DNA of 64,000 nt, from the NCBI GenBank assembly GCA_028023455.1, contig JAQFVV010000073.1:1606080-1670079 (forward strand). The letters are read 5' to 3'. Numbering within the stretch: the first letter of the stretch is position 1; the number at the start of each line of letters is the position of its first letter. The DNA is from Epiperipatus broadwayi (taxonomy: Eukaryota; Onychophora; Udeonychophora; Euonychophora; Peripatidae). Both the position numbers and the translations under genes were made by a program. The notes under the pieces are model-generated. The model was not told where the DNA came from, searched no databases, and was given only the letters and a program-made list of their open reading frames with translations. This document shows positions 1-11,643 of this stretch, piece after piece.

Positions 1-44
1 ATTTTTGATCTGTTTTTTTTTTTTTTTAACTCTTGAAACATTTA

Positions 45-300
45 TATATCATCATTTTCATTCATTATCAAAGATGCTGCAGGATGAAGATCTCTCCAAA
101 TTCAAATCCTCTCGTCAAGCCTTGATAGCCGAAAGATTAGCGCAGCTGCCTTGCAAACAGTTGAGGCGGATTCGCTTCCTGGCTGATGCTTTGACATATA
201 AACAAAATTCAAATCATCTCTGACTTCTATCCTCTCTTCTCCACATCACCCAAGTGCACCTTCTTATTTCATCAATCCATCTAACTCCATAATTTATATA
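45..300 (-). mobile_element. LINE 3' end remnant, split by a SINE
   Basis: On the minus strand this resembles the 3' end of the RTE/endonuclease-type LINEs found elsewhere in the window. The phrase GATGCTGCAGGATGAAGATC near 73-92 recurs in related form at about 40,605 (minus) and, as its complement, at 54,165-54,185 at the end of a plus-strand LINE. Only the last 150 bp or so of the element is present, and a SINE at 114-204 interrupts it. No functional protein remains. Both outer limits are approximate. Confidence 0.6.
98..220 (+). mobile_element. SINE S1 copy 1 with 16-bp target duplication
   Basis: A tRNA-derived SINE body of about 91 bp (114-204) lies between direct repeats AAATTCAAATCCTCTC (98-113) and AAATTCAAATCATCTC (205-220), 15/16 identical. 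The body has an A-box-like start (GATAGCCGAAAGATTAGCGC) and a B-box-like GGATTCGCTTCC, spaced as in a tRNA-like pol III promoter. It matches the minus-strand copies at 17.2, 24.1, 27.0 and 37.9 kb. It interrupts a LINE 3' remnant, so it is the younger insertion. The frame open across 5-223 is a shadow of these repeats. Confidence 0.85.
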
Positions 301-460
301 CTTCCCAATATTTTATTTTTAACCATTTAATAAAAAATAATGATAAAAAATTGATTACTTTGTAATGCAACCTTAAATAATTTTAAGAAAACAGTATACT
401 ATTGCAACTTAATTAAAAACAATACTAATAGTCTTATTTCTCAGGAGTTTATAAAAAGAT

Positions 461-545
461 CAAGTGCCAGAATCAATCTTGGGGTCTCCCAATCCTAAGT
501 TGGATGCTCTACTAACTGCATGGAACTGCACAGGGTAGCAACTTG
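461..545 (-). mobile_element. SINE S3 fragment (tRNA-like head)
   Basis: Read on the minus strand, this has GCAGTTAGTAGAGCATCC, an A-box-like tRNA start, followed about 35 bp later by GATTGATTCTGGCACTT. It matches the head of the plus-strand S3 copy at 18,125 (CAGTTGATTAGAGC...TCCAGAATCAATC). The 3' body and tail are missing. Confidence 0.55.
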
Positions 546-2420
546 ATAAAGTGTAATCACATGATCATAGAAAACAATTCTGTCATAAAAAATAGACCTT
601 AATTTTTACTGTGTCCACACTGCAATGCAATAGTTTCAAAACATTGTGCTTTTGTTTTTCCATTGCATTTATTAACAGCAAAAATGAATTTAAAAAGATG
701 CTATAAGTTGTTTTTGCAGTTTAAAAAACATTCATATTTGAGTTCCAATTATATTCTTTAGATGGCGCTATCTTTTAACAAAAATTTGAAAAATAAATGA
801 CAAACAAGAACTCTACATAGGAGATCAACATCATTACAGTGTATGTACAGTATGGTCTTTTATTAGATACTAAATAAAATTAAAGTCTAATTTCTTCCTG
901 TTTATTTTTTTGTGTAAAATTTTTAAATATTTGTGTTTCTTATACTATTTAATGTTTACATTGTGGTTTTATTTTAATGCAATGGATTTTGAGCAGAAAT
1001 TATTCCAATAAATATTACTATGATAATAAACAAGAACTGCCTTATGTCAATGACATTTTCACTGCTTTTGACTAATGGAAAAGTGCTTTTTGTCTTTGTT
1101 TTCTATTTATTATTCTTTTTTTTTATTTACAAAACTGATATTTTACAATATAAATTACATTCATTTGAAAAACATAATTTGATAAATGTTAAAAAAATTA
1201 CAGTTATAATGTGAACTAATTTTTATTTCATTTAAAAATAAAATTGGAAGATAAATAAGTTTTTAATTGTAAGATTATTATTACAGAAGGATTAAAATAT
1301 GTAATTGGTTTAGGATGTACCTTTATACAGAACATAAACTTAAATAATTATTTAATAAGATTCTATGCCAATTTCAATGTGATTGGCTAACTAAAATTTT
1401 TTGAAACAACTTTAAATATTGAGATACTAAAATTGTAAACTTATATGAAGAAAGAAAAACACAATAACAAACTATCATTGATTTTACTTTTGATCTCCTC
1501 ATTGTTTAGCTTCTCAAATTCTCTTTATACAGAAAACTCAACCCTTATATCTTTTAAAAACAATATGATTAATCACAATAATTTCTTTTAATGTTTATTT
1601 ATCTAAGCTTTCACCATTGTTTTTATATAAGCAATGGAAGTATTTCAAAACATTAGCCATTGTAATTGCATGTTTGTTAATTAATTTTTAACCTTTAATT
1701 TTATATTTGAGTTATTTTATTTATAATACAGATATACATTGCTTATATTTTCTTTAATTGAACATTTTTATCAGCATGCCCTATTTTATCATTATCAATG
1801 TGATATATTGATTTTTCATTCTGTAAGTACTATCTTTTTTTTAAATATGCATGCCAATGGCAAAAAAATATATACCTTGATTAGATAATGATTTTAGAAT
1901 GTTATTTCAAAATATTTTGTTCTTATTTTCCAGTGGGTTTTAATTCTGTCATTTTGAATGTGGCTAATTTAAAACTTATTCTTTTCATTAATTAGAGATT
2001 GTTTTACTTTTTTGTACAACTTAATCATATCATTTTGTACTGTGCATGTTAGCCCAGTAATAGAGAGATAATCTCAAGAGTTAAAGACCTTAGAATAGAA
2101 AACATTTCTATTTCTTCTGATGATAAAACAATATTCTCTAAATGATAAATCATTAAATCTTTTACTGTTCTATACAATTTATTACAGTTATCAAATTATG
2201 GGATGCTAAGTTATATAGTTTTGTATTAATTGTCAACTGAATGAAATAAAAATTTCAAGTTTGAACAATTGAATGTCATGTTCTCAGCTTCCAACTTCAT
2301 TGCTTAAGTACAACTACATTAATACTACCTTCAAAATACCAATTCTCATTTTCCTAAAGTAGGACAGTGTTAGATAATTGAATGACTATTTGGAGATCTT
2401 GTTTGATTTGTTCCATATGA
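546..2420. other. AT-rich stretch, no gene seen
   Basis: Mostly low-complexity A/T sequence. The open frame at 1020-1214 is 64 residues of Ile/Leu/Phe-rich translation with no domain or splice context, so I do not call it. No clear repeat copy was recognised here. Confidence 0.5.
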
Positions 2421-2422
2421 TT

Positions 2423-2605
2423 TGGTGCAATGATGAAGTGGAAGATGCTGAAGCTTAAGATCTAAGTTCATGCCCAGATTTATCAATTCCTGTATTTGAA
2501 CTTCTAGTAAACTCCCAAGCAATGAAGCTATTTAATTATTTTCAATTTTACCATTTAAATGTTACAAATGATTACTATTATCTTGTTACAAAGTATAGCA
2601 AAATC
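2423..2605 (+). mobile_element. SINE S2 copy 1 (degenerate)
   Basis: Starts with GGTGCAATGATGAAGTGG and continues through TTTGAACTTCTAGTAAACTC and CAAGCAATGAAGCTATTTAA. The copy at 59,265 aligns to it over the tRNA-like head and beyond the AAGCCATTTAATTATTT segment into a shared tail containing AGTATAGC. The head keeps the spacing of a tRNA-derived SINE, but the B box has decayed in this copy. Confidence 0.6.
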
Positions 2606-5261
2606 ATTTTGATGCAATCCCTACAATGTTTTTAATTTTTCGGCTATGAATATGACATTAAAAGACCTTGAAAGCACTAAGCCTGATATTTAACTATAAT
2701 TTTTCTAACTTCACCAATGATCATTTGAAGCACAGTATAATTGCTATAGTTGTTCTTGTATAACATGATTTTTTTTACAATTGTCTTATTGATAGGCAAT
2801 AATGCACTTGCATTTGTCAAATTCAAAGATATTACAATTTTTGAATTATATTTTGCATGTCTATATCTATGCTTTAATAATCACTTGAATACCAATTTTG
2901 TTGGAAAAATATGCATTTTGAATGCATTTATATATCTTTGTTCCTTTATGCAACCCCAAGATCCAAATCTAATCATTGATGAAAATTGATCTTGACAGTA
3001 ATATTGTGTTAAAGCTCACCCTAACTAGGATAACTGGAGTGAAAGGAAGAGAAAGTATATTAGAAAACATTACAAACGCTGATGTCATGTAATGTGTTGT
3101 TGTTTGTGCCTCACTCCTTGCTAGAAGATAAGGCTCATACTTAATTAAAACATGAATTACAGTATAATATATTAATATTAAATTGGTGCCCAATTTAAAT
3201 AACTACTGAGGCAAGTTAGTTTAGATTTATTAAAGATGTTTTTAAATTTGGTTGAAAACAAAAGAGTAAAAAATGATTTCTGAAGGAAAAGTGCATTAGA
3301 TTCAAAAAAATTAAAAAGCACCAATCTCAAATTTAATCCTTCTTATTAATGTAATCCCTAAGAAAAAGACCATATGAAACTGAGAGCACTTGATAAGAAT
3401 TTATTAAGCATTACCATGTAGCATATATTGTACTCAATCTTGCATCAGATGGCACAACTGGAGAGATAGAAAGAGAATTTTGATTCTAGAAAGCATTGTG
3501 TTAATGTAAAATGCTTACTTGAGTTTTATAATATTCTTAATTGAATACAATTGCTATCTCAAATTTAGTTTCAAGGCAGTTTGTTATTGATGATACTGCT
3601 TCATGCAAAATTAGGCTAAAAATTTCCAGTGTTAAACCTGTTTCCATCATTATTTTTTCAGTGCATAAATCTTTGCAACATTGACATCTATAATTACAAA
3701 ATCCATGTAAATGTATATTTTACTGTAAGGCTGTTATGTATCAAATTTACAACCAATTAAAAAATGATTACATTTGCCCATAATGCTGTCAAATTCACAA
3801 TTGAAAAAATCTAAAAAAAGAATAACTTTAAATTTGTTTTTATAATTAAATAACTATACCTAGTTAAACTGTTATTTATATTACAAGCATTTTATGCAAA
3901 GGAAGTAATTTCACCTTCTATATTTAGTAATCCGTAATTTTTATTTTATGTGAATGAAGTAATTCCCCTTATGCAAAGAAAATAATTCCTTCCTTATAGT
4001 TAAAAAGCTTGATTTGATTGTGAGAATTTTATTCAAAGTAAATAATTCTGAAAAGCAAAAAAAAATTGTTAAAGTAACCAATTAAAAAAAACCAATAAAA
4101 AAAAATTATGACCTTTCAGGCTGAGTACATTTTTCACATTTATTTATATAATATTAAAATCTTTTGTTTCATTCTACATTAAATCTTGAAAAAAAATTGA
4201 AGCAATCATTTAAAAATACCACAGCCTTTCTATAGCCTGGATATATCTGGTACTCCTGCAAACTGCATACAAAATATAAGAAAAATGTTGGATTCAGGAT
4301 TCTTATTAGGCAGTTAAAGAATGAAAATGTGATTTTTCAGATGCAACTATATTGTCACTATTAGTGCAGAAAATGGACGATAACAGGAAAATCTTTTGAT
4401 GAAAGTAATTCACAATAATTTAAGTGCCTTTTTTATATTTCATATTTTCAAGGATTAAAGAGCAAAAATTCTTTTGTATTCTTTGATACAACTAATCTAT
4501 TATCTTATAAGGTATCACAGATATTCTTGATTATTGGATACTGATTTATTTATTATTGTCAGTTATTCTATTATCTAAAAGCATTGCCATTATATTTATA
4601 TTGAAACAGTCAGCTTTTCAACCCAATTGTTTCACCTACTATATATGTTATATAGTAGTATTCATACCTATATAGCTACTACCAAATCCTCATATACGTA
4701 TTAATAATAATCTTAATAAATCCTGCCTAAATTTAAATCTAAATAATACAGTCGTGTATGTGTGCGTATATGTTTAAATATTCACAGAAATATTCATTTA
4801 TATAAATCATGAAGCAAAATGCGCACATATATAGATTGTTAATAATTGCTAAGTGAAAAACTAATTGTATGTGTAACTTTAGACTACATATATGCAGGAA
4901 TATAAATGTTAATAGATTATAAAGCATTTCGTTTTCTATAATTTTGGTATTTATTAAATTATATATTTTCAAAATAGTATAATTCTGTATATATCGGTAA
5001 ATTAGAACTGTCAAGTTATATATATATAGTAAAATGTTTTTCTAAATCTTAGATTTGTTTTTCTGGACACACGGTCGCCAGTATAATTAATCTTTACTAG
5101 TATAAGATTAATTAAATTTTATATTTAGAATAAAACTTAGGAAACTGAATAAATTACGGCCTGCCAATAGGTTTTTTTTTTTTACCTATTTAATATTTGA
5201 CACAGCAGATTTCCGCGATAACTGGTGGTTATCATAAGGGCCAAGAAAACAATTCTAAAAA
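2606..5261. other. AT-rich stretch, no gene seen
   Basis: No repeat family member or coding domain was recognised. Open frames at 2750-2989 (+), 2969-3193 (-) and 4739-5014 (-) are hydrophobic AT-driven translations. A short palindrome (CTACTATATATGTTATATAGTAG-like) lies near 4637-4659. Confidence 0.5.
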
Positions 5262-5294
5262 AATAAAATAATGAAGGAGAGGGGGGGGTACTGG

Positions 5295-5330
5295 TATAAA
5301 AGCAAGGGCAGCCATCTTTGGAGATTCATT
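5295..5330 (+). promoter_or_regulatory. Candidate TATA-type core promoter
   Basis: TATAAAAG at 5295-5302 is followed about 33 bp downstream by an initiator-like TTCATT (5325-5330). It lies in a short island with more G/C than its surroundings, just after a run of nine G. TATA-like strings are common by chance in such DNA. The support here is the combination of correct spacing and a downstream G/C-richer, splice-donor-bounded segment. There is no direct evidence of transcription. Confidence 0.25.
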
Positions 5331-5540
5331 AAAAAATATTCTTTCTAAGAGTCATCAAAATTGATATTTATAAAAAGTGAAAAACCAGTATGTCGGAATA
5401 AGTGGGCTCGAAATCTAGCCTTCTGCCCGACCAACCGCCATCTAAGCTGGGACAGCATGAGTTGACCACCTCCAGAACCTAAAAGATGTCACGCTATTCA
5501 AAAAACTTGCCAGTACAGACAAAGATCAAGATAAACAACG
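5328..5540 (+). other. Candidate non-coding first exon
   Basis: About 210 bp of sequence of higher complexity than its surroundings, ending at AACG|GTAACA, a plausible 5' splice site at 5540/5541. Upstream ATGs (ATGTCGGAATAA, ATGAGTTGA) stop at once, so it would be a 5' UTR or non-coding exon. A 26-codon open stretch (about 5402-5480) has no recognised domain. It could equally be an unrecognised repeat or chance. Confidence 0.2.
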
Positions 5541-6926
5541 GTAACATAAAAACTTCAACTAATTTCAAATTTAAATGCTAGCTTAACCTTAAATTAATGG
5601 GCATTCTAATATTGTAAAGTAAACTTATGTATATTTTATTTTATAATTTCAATCTAAAAATTTGCTTAAATTATAAATGTAATAACTTTGTTTAAATCCT
5701 AAAGTCTTGCCTGATATAAATAGCATATAAAAATATAACTGATTCTAATAAATTAACTGGGTTATCTGATTTAAAATATAAAATTGAGTTAATTGATAAT
5801 TTAACTGATGCAAAATAATTTAACTGATATAAATGAATTATGATTTATTATTTCAAATTCCAAAGTACTCACATTCACACACATCTTTATTAATATAATT
5901 GTATGATTTTATGTATTGGTTTCTTCGCAAAATAATGTTTGATTTAGTTGCGTATTGAGTTGACTATAAGTAATTAAATGCTGTTTCAATTTGCTATAAC
6001 GTAGAAATTAAATGTGTTTATATATTTAATAACATATAAAATACAATTAGCTAGTTTTAAAGTAATAATGAAAATTTCTATGATAATTTATTATTGTCTT
6101 ACGTTAATGATAATATTTGCAGTCATTAATTTCTGAGATAGCATTATAAAACTAAGTCAATTATGTTTTAGCGAAACTAGCATAACTTTCTTTTAAAATG
6201 AACAATTATCAAATTTCACTTATTTGAAATTTTACTATGATTTAAAATGCATTTCTTAAGTTAATCTATGCCAAATTTTATTATTATTTAGTTATGTTAT
6301 CTTGTTTATGCTATAAAACTTCAAAACCGAGCTTTATTCTTAAATTAAACTATTAGCGAGTATTAAATAAAGATTTTCTCGCATATATATGTAAGTGCGC
6401 ATATATATATATATAACACGTATAATTATATCCGAAATAAAAAGCTCTGTTTTGGAAAGGATAAAATGTCTCTAATTAAATATCATTACAAACATACTAT
6501 TACTCTAAGATAGATTTGCTTTTAAGTTAATATTTTAAACAAATATTTAGTTAAAGTGATAAAAATACAGCATAAATCTATAAGTTTATATTTTAATTCC
6601 CCATATGCTGTAATCCTCCTTAAGCTAATTAAATCAAAGCCTATATAGATAGCTTTGTAGATTGGATTCATAAATTCCCTAAATAGTATTATTAAGAGTA
6701 CTATAACATGAACTGATGTGGGGTAGTTTCATGAAAGAAACTTGTATTTTAGCATCTTAAATTTTAAATATGATTATGTAGTCAGTGGTGCATATGTGTC
6801 CTTACGAAATGCTATGGCGTATTTTCTTATTGCTGAACATCTTCAATGGTCACATGTCATCGTGCTGTACCATTATCTTTAATTTGGGCAATTATCTCTT
6901 CAGATGGTGACTGTTACAGGCCAACC
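5541..6926. other. AT-rich stretch, no gene seen
   Basis: No repeat family, RNA gene or coding domain recognised. Contains short TA runs (about 6383-6414). Confidence 0.45.
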
Positions 6927-7032
6927 CATCCTGCATTCATTTAAATGGAGCATGAGAACTCACCCAGAGCATAAGACTCCACATTCTGCATTCGTAAAAG
7001 GAGCATGAGACTTACCCAGAGCGTAAGACTCC
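6927..7032. repeat. 55-bp direct duplication
   Basis: Two adjacent diverged copies of a segment of about 52-55 bp: CATCCTGCATTCATTTAAAT... (6927-6980) and CATTCTGCATTCGTAAAAGG... (6982-7032). Both contain GGAGCATGAGA, ACCCAGAGC and TAAGACTCC. The function is unknown. Confidence 0.75.
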
Positions 7033-7481
7033 CACTCACATATATAAATTGTTCAATCAGCCGAACTAAAATGGCCTCTTATACCACAGCAATAAGAATC
7101 AATCGCAGGGAACCGTTACTTGGTAAAAATTCCGTGAATAAGGCACATATGAGACACAAATAAGACTCGAGAGTTATCTGTTTTTCTTTATGCACTAGTA
7201 TCTGAAGTCTAACTTTCGTTAATCAGTTCAACCCACCATTTTTATTAATTCAGCATTGATCTGAAAGGGAATCCAATCTAAATAGCATATTACTGTGTAG
7301 AGAATATATTCAAGTATTCGTGCTAGTTAAATTATGTTCTTTCAAAATTTATTATCACTTCCCCTAATATGGCAAATCTAAGACCCTTTATAGCATAAAC
7401 CTGGCATAGATAACCATGAGCAAAGTCAAATCGTTCTAAATTAAAATTCCGCTCATGCAAAATTTTACTGTATTATCATTT

Positions 7482-7588
7482 TATCACCTGCGAGTGATGG
7501 ATATATATATATGTATAGCCAAATAAATAATTAATTGTAACCTACATAATATCACCTGCGAGTGATATGAGGCTATATACATATATAG
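7482..7588. repeat. Repeated hairpin ATCACCTGCGAGTGAT with inverted flank
   Basis: The 17-bp string TATCACCTGCGAGTGAT occurs at 7482-7498 and 7550-7566. Each is a small hairpin (ATCAC/GTGAT around CTGCGA). The inner flanks are inverted: ATATATATATGTATAGCC (7503-7520) against GGCTATATACATATATAG (7571-7588). A weaker relative, ATCACCTGTGTGTGAG, occurs near 7770. The family and function are not recognised. Confidence 0.6.
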
Positions 7589-8297
7589 GCAGAATGGAAA
7601 TGCAAAACCTCCAAATTTTATTAAATGTGTTAGAAAGTTAAAATCACTTATAAGTAAACTAACTTATATATATATATGTAAATCAAACTGCGTAAATCTG
7701 TACATCCAAAATTATTACTGATAAAACATCACTTACATGTGAACCCCTTTGAATTGTAATGTCCCTGAATCACCTGTGTGTGAGATCCAAAACTTGATTA
7801 TTATAATAATGTTTTCATTTATTGTTACATTAAATTTATTAAATTGATTTTAAATTTATTTTAGTTTCTTGTCTTAGTCTTGCTCACCGACTCACTTTTA
7901 TTTAATATTTAGTAATTAGCTTTATAATTTATTGAAATTTTATAAATAATTAATAATGATAAGTGTGCCACATGATACCTATATAGATATGCTATATAAA
8001 TTACCCATTGTTAGCCATCTTGTGTGCTACTGATGAGCTACTGCCGGCACGTGAAGAAGAGAAATGCTGCTGTGACCTCAACTGTGTCATTTGTAAGGTT
8101 GTAAGTCTATAAGCAATGGTAGATGAACTAGGGTTAGGCCAGAGCCGTGGCTTTCACCACTGTAAACCTGGTTGGCCTTAGAATGATCTATCAGAGTTCT
8201 AGATTTCGTTGCACAAATGCACATATTTGACCATTACAATATTAATGTATTGGACAATTTCCATTATCTAATATTTAGTTTTGAATGTTTTAAAAAA
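7589..8297. other. Unassigned sequence with a more complex block at 8000-8180
   Basis: Mostly AT-rich. The segment 8000-8180 is of higher complexity and contains GGCCAGAGCCGTGGC...GGTTGGCC, which can form a short stem. No frame, domain or known RNA is recognised. Confidence 0.35.
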
Positions 8298-8865
8298 TCT
8301 TTAAATTCAGTATTCAAAAATTGAAGTGTCCAGATTTAATTTCCATGCTGATACTGTCACTGGTTAGGCTAGAAATATCTGAAGAAGAGGAGAATAATAT
8401 CTTATAAATACAATTTATCCATATCACTTCAAACACTTTTTAGCAAAACTCTTTATTTGTACATATACATACACTTATGTTTCGACTGACCTGCAGTCTT
8501 CTTCAGAGCCAATTTATTTTATTTTAAGAGAATAAACTGGCTCTGAAGAAGACTGCAGGTCAGTCGAAACATAGGTGTATGTATATGTACAAATAAAGAG
8601 TTTTTCTAAAAAGTGTTTGAAGTGGTTTGGATAAACTGTATTTATAGGATATTACAGCAAACTAAAGAAAAGTGTGATTTTGGTAATATTTATGGAGAAT
8701 CTCTTGAAATGATGTGCATATACTAACCTGTGTGCTATTATTAACAACTGCATGTAATTATAAAATTTAAGTAAAGTTTACTAAATATCAATTGGTGGAA
8801 ATAATCCAATATATGAATACATCTAAAATACCATCATCACAAACCTTCAGGAAAACATTGTTATT
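8298..8865 (+). mobile_element. SINE S3 copy interrupted by a fold-back element
   Basis: Sequence at 8298-8396 matches the middle of the S3 copy at 18,125 (AGTGTCCAGA, GAAGAAGAGGAGAAT). The 3' part resumes at about 8690 (GAAATGATGTGCATATACTAACC) and ends with the conserved tail CATCATCACAAACCTTCAG (8833-8851). The fold-back at 8397-8652 splits the two parts. The tail also ends the copies at 18.4 kb and 39.3 kb. Confidence 0.6.
8397..8652. mobile_element. 256-bp fold-back element with 122-bp arms
   Basis: Arms 8397-8518 and 8531-8652 are inverted copies differing at about seven positions by eye, with a 12-bp loop. Termini are ATATC(T/C)TATAAATACA. The right arm reads CTGAAGA (8543-8549), A, GACTG, CAGGT, CAGTC, GAAAC (8566-8570), a perfect 5-bp helix between two hammerhead-like core strings. 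ACATA GGTG TATGT after GAAA forms a second hairpin. No protein is encoded. The element resembles other arms at 13.5 and 45.4 kb only in this core. It sits inside an S3 SINE. No clear target duplication was found. Confidence 0.85.
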
Positions 8866-10764
8866 ATATGTTCATTTAATGTTACAAAATAGAATCTGGT
8901 TAATTAAATACCGTATTTATCGTATTTTACTTTTTTTATGTTTGTAGGGTAAATTATCATTATATTAACTTTGTAAGACTTTTCTATCAATTTTATTTGC
9001 ATTTTGAAATTAAATTTTTATTTTTGTTAATTATAATCATAATTTGCAGTATATATTTTTTGTGTAGAACATTTTATATCTATCCTTACTTATTGTTGTG
9101 CTTTTTATTATACAGATAATGTAATGTCTTACTAGCTGCCTGCCACACTTATATTATGAATCTATGCCAAAATTATTCAACAGGCTCAGGATATTAATTT
9201 CAAACAACCATCTCAGAAAATTCTGTTAACTATTCACTTTTGGTCAATAGAGGGCTATCTAAGCATTTTTAGCTAGAAAATAAACAAGGATAAAAAATAT
9301 TCCAAATTTTATTATTCTATAATTGAAAAGTCAGGGGGAAAGTCCATTTATCATTCATTGTCTTCTATATAAAAATATTAAAAAGCTTTTATTCTACAAA
9401 GCACTACTTGAGTCTTTTTGCCATTTTTCACACATATATATTTAAAATTCTTACATACGTATAGTAAATAGAAATACTACAAGAAATTTATAGCAAGAAT
9501 ACAAACAAATATATATTATTAGAAAAGAAAGCATTATGATTCAAGATATTGAGTGTAAAACAATCATTAAAAGAAAAAATTGGCAGAAATTAATACAAAG
9601 TGTGGCAATAACTAATATTTGTAAGAATTAAATTTTAAAGCCATTAGAAGCATCTTAGACCTATTATAATGTCAGTTCATGTGGATAGACAGTACTAATT
9701 TTTTTAAAAACTTTTGCTTTTGAAATTTTGTTATATTGGGTAAAGAGGAAAAGAGGCATCTAAAAAAAAAGTTCAAACATGTCACAAAACATTCCCAGAT
9801 ATTAATTTTTGTCTCTCCTTAATATCAATAAAACTTTTAAATAGATCCATCGTTTTTATCTTAGTACCTGAAAAAATTCTTTTATAGAAAAAGAATTCCA
9901 AATAAAATATTAGATAAAAAAATGATTGAAAATGCCTTAAAAAAAACAAATAAATTGATTTATTATTGTGTACTTAAATTTTGATACAACGGAAGAATTG
10001 TCCATATTCAAAAATACACACAAGTGTATACAATAATTTATTTTTAAGATCATGTAAGTCGTTTAAAGGTAATGATAGCAAAATCCTGCACTAGGATGGA
10101 GTAAATTAATATCACAATACGGAGATAACGAATTTTGTGATTATATGTATAGCTCTTATGCTTTAAAAGTAAATGATTAAAAAAAGTTTGTATTATTATA
10201 ATAAACACCAACGTCATTAACAGATAATATACAAAGGTAGAACAACTTCAAGGCAAAAGAAACATCAATACCATTATGTAGGAAAATAGAGAACGTGAAG
10301 GTCTTATTTACCGCTTATGACATTTACTGGTGTAACTGTTTGAAAGGTATTTTTATTTTATTCTTTACATTTAAAACTCTATACAGGTAAATAGAGATGC
10401 AAGCTTCCAGAAATAAAAATTTTATATCCATTCCAGGTTCAAATCCAAGTTATCAGCAGGTAAAATATACTACTGTAGCATCTATGCAACATTATAAAAT
10501 AATTTAATTGATAAAGTAAAACTAACTACAAAAGTGATATTGAATAATCAGAACTTTAATGCTCATCCTTTGTGTAGTTATATATAAATATATTAATATG
10601 GCTTTATAGAATAAGATAAAAGTTTGAGGGGGTAAGGATTTGAGAAAACTTTATAATGGTAGTGTTATCAGTGTTTCTCTGTGAACGATCCTGGTTGTAA
10701 TTAGGAAGATGATTGAATGACAATATAAGAAAAAAAGTACTTTTGATTGTTTAATAACTGTTTG
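8866..10764. other. AT-rich stretch, no gene seen
   Basis: No repeat family copy or coding domain was recognised. Confidence 0.5.
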
Positions 10765-11643
10765 TTTACAAGAAAGTTAATCCACTAAATATCACATGAC
10801 CACCATCTATTATGCTTGCACATAACTATTATTAAAACAGTCAAAAGTTTTCACACAGTAGTGCCACTTAGTGCAAGCCAGAGTATTAATGGATGACAGA
10901 AGGCTTGTGCATAAAATCCCTATCTAGTACCTACTCATCCAATATCCCTAGACTAATTTCTAGTTTATAACTTTTGTCAGTGAAGAGCCTTGGATCAGAG
11001 AGCACTGCACCTAGATCTTAGTAATAAATGCAACCCACCAGCAGCCTCCTTTTATTTTATTTTTTTTTTGGAGGATTGGACTAGATAAGGATTTTATGCA
11101 CAAGCCTTCTGGAATCCATTGATTACTCTGGCTTGCACTGAATGGTACTACTGCATGGAGAATTTTGCCTGTTCTAATAACAGTTATGAGTGAGCCTAAC
11201 AGATGATGATCATGTGATGTTTAATGGCTTAATACCAATACTGCCTAATACGACAGTGGTGACTATGATTATTAAAGAACCAAAGACATCAAAATGTATG
11301 AGTACTGAACTGAGTTCAGACCTATATGACTATATAAGCTAATGAGCTTGGATTGAAAATATTATTGTGTTTTAAATTTTATTCTCATAGTTTTGTAATT
11401 AAGTAGGAGATAAAAGGTGGTTGTTGGAGAGTTGTATTAGATCCTAAGATCTAGGTTCAGTGCTCTCAGATTCAAGGCTCCTCACTGATGAAAGCCACAA
11501 GCTAAAAACTAGTCTGGGAATATTGGATGAGTAGGCATTTAGGGATTTTATGCACAAACCTTCTGTCATCCATTGATTACTCTGGCTTGCCCTGAGTGAT
11601 GCTACTGTATGAAGAGTTTAGCCTGTTTTTTACAAGAAAGTTA
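10765..11643 (+). mobile_element. B-family element 1, inverted + direct units, 15-bp target duplication
   Basis: Perfect direct repeats TTTACAAGAAAGTTA at 10765-10779 and 11629-11643 bound the element. Inside is a minus-oriented B segment (about 10,780-11,050), then a T-rich junction near 11,060. A partial plus-oriented segment (about 11,080-11,225) and a nearly complete plus unit running to 11,628 follow. Diagnostic strings are ATTTTATGCACAAGCCTTCT, CATTGATTACTCTGGCTTGC and GATCATGTGATGTTTA. The plus unit carries CTGATGAAAGCCACAAGC...AAAAC at about 11,486, a decayed form of the shared core. Nothing is encoded. The long target duplication argues against cut-and-paste transposition. Confidence 0.85.

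Noticed and set aside
5-223. 72-residue frame at the window start
   Set aside because: Spans a LINE remnant, a SINE and its target duplication. The reading frame is fortuitous.
11480-11520. Complete hammerhead ribozyme in the B unit
   Set aside because: CTGATGA and (G/A)AAAC strings with a 3-bp helix are present, but I could not find a UH cleavage site closing stem III or a convincing stem I. I report only a hammerhead-like core.
10765-11643. Classical MITE (cut-and-paste) interpretation of the B fold-back
   Set aside because: Duplications are 11-15 bp and variable, ends are asymmetric, and units are tandem as well as inverted.
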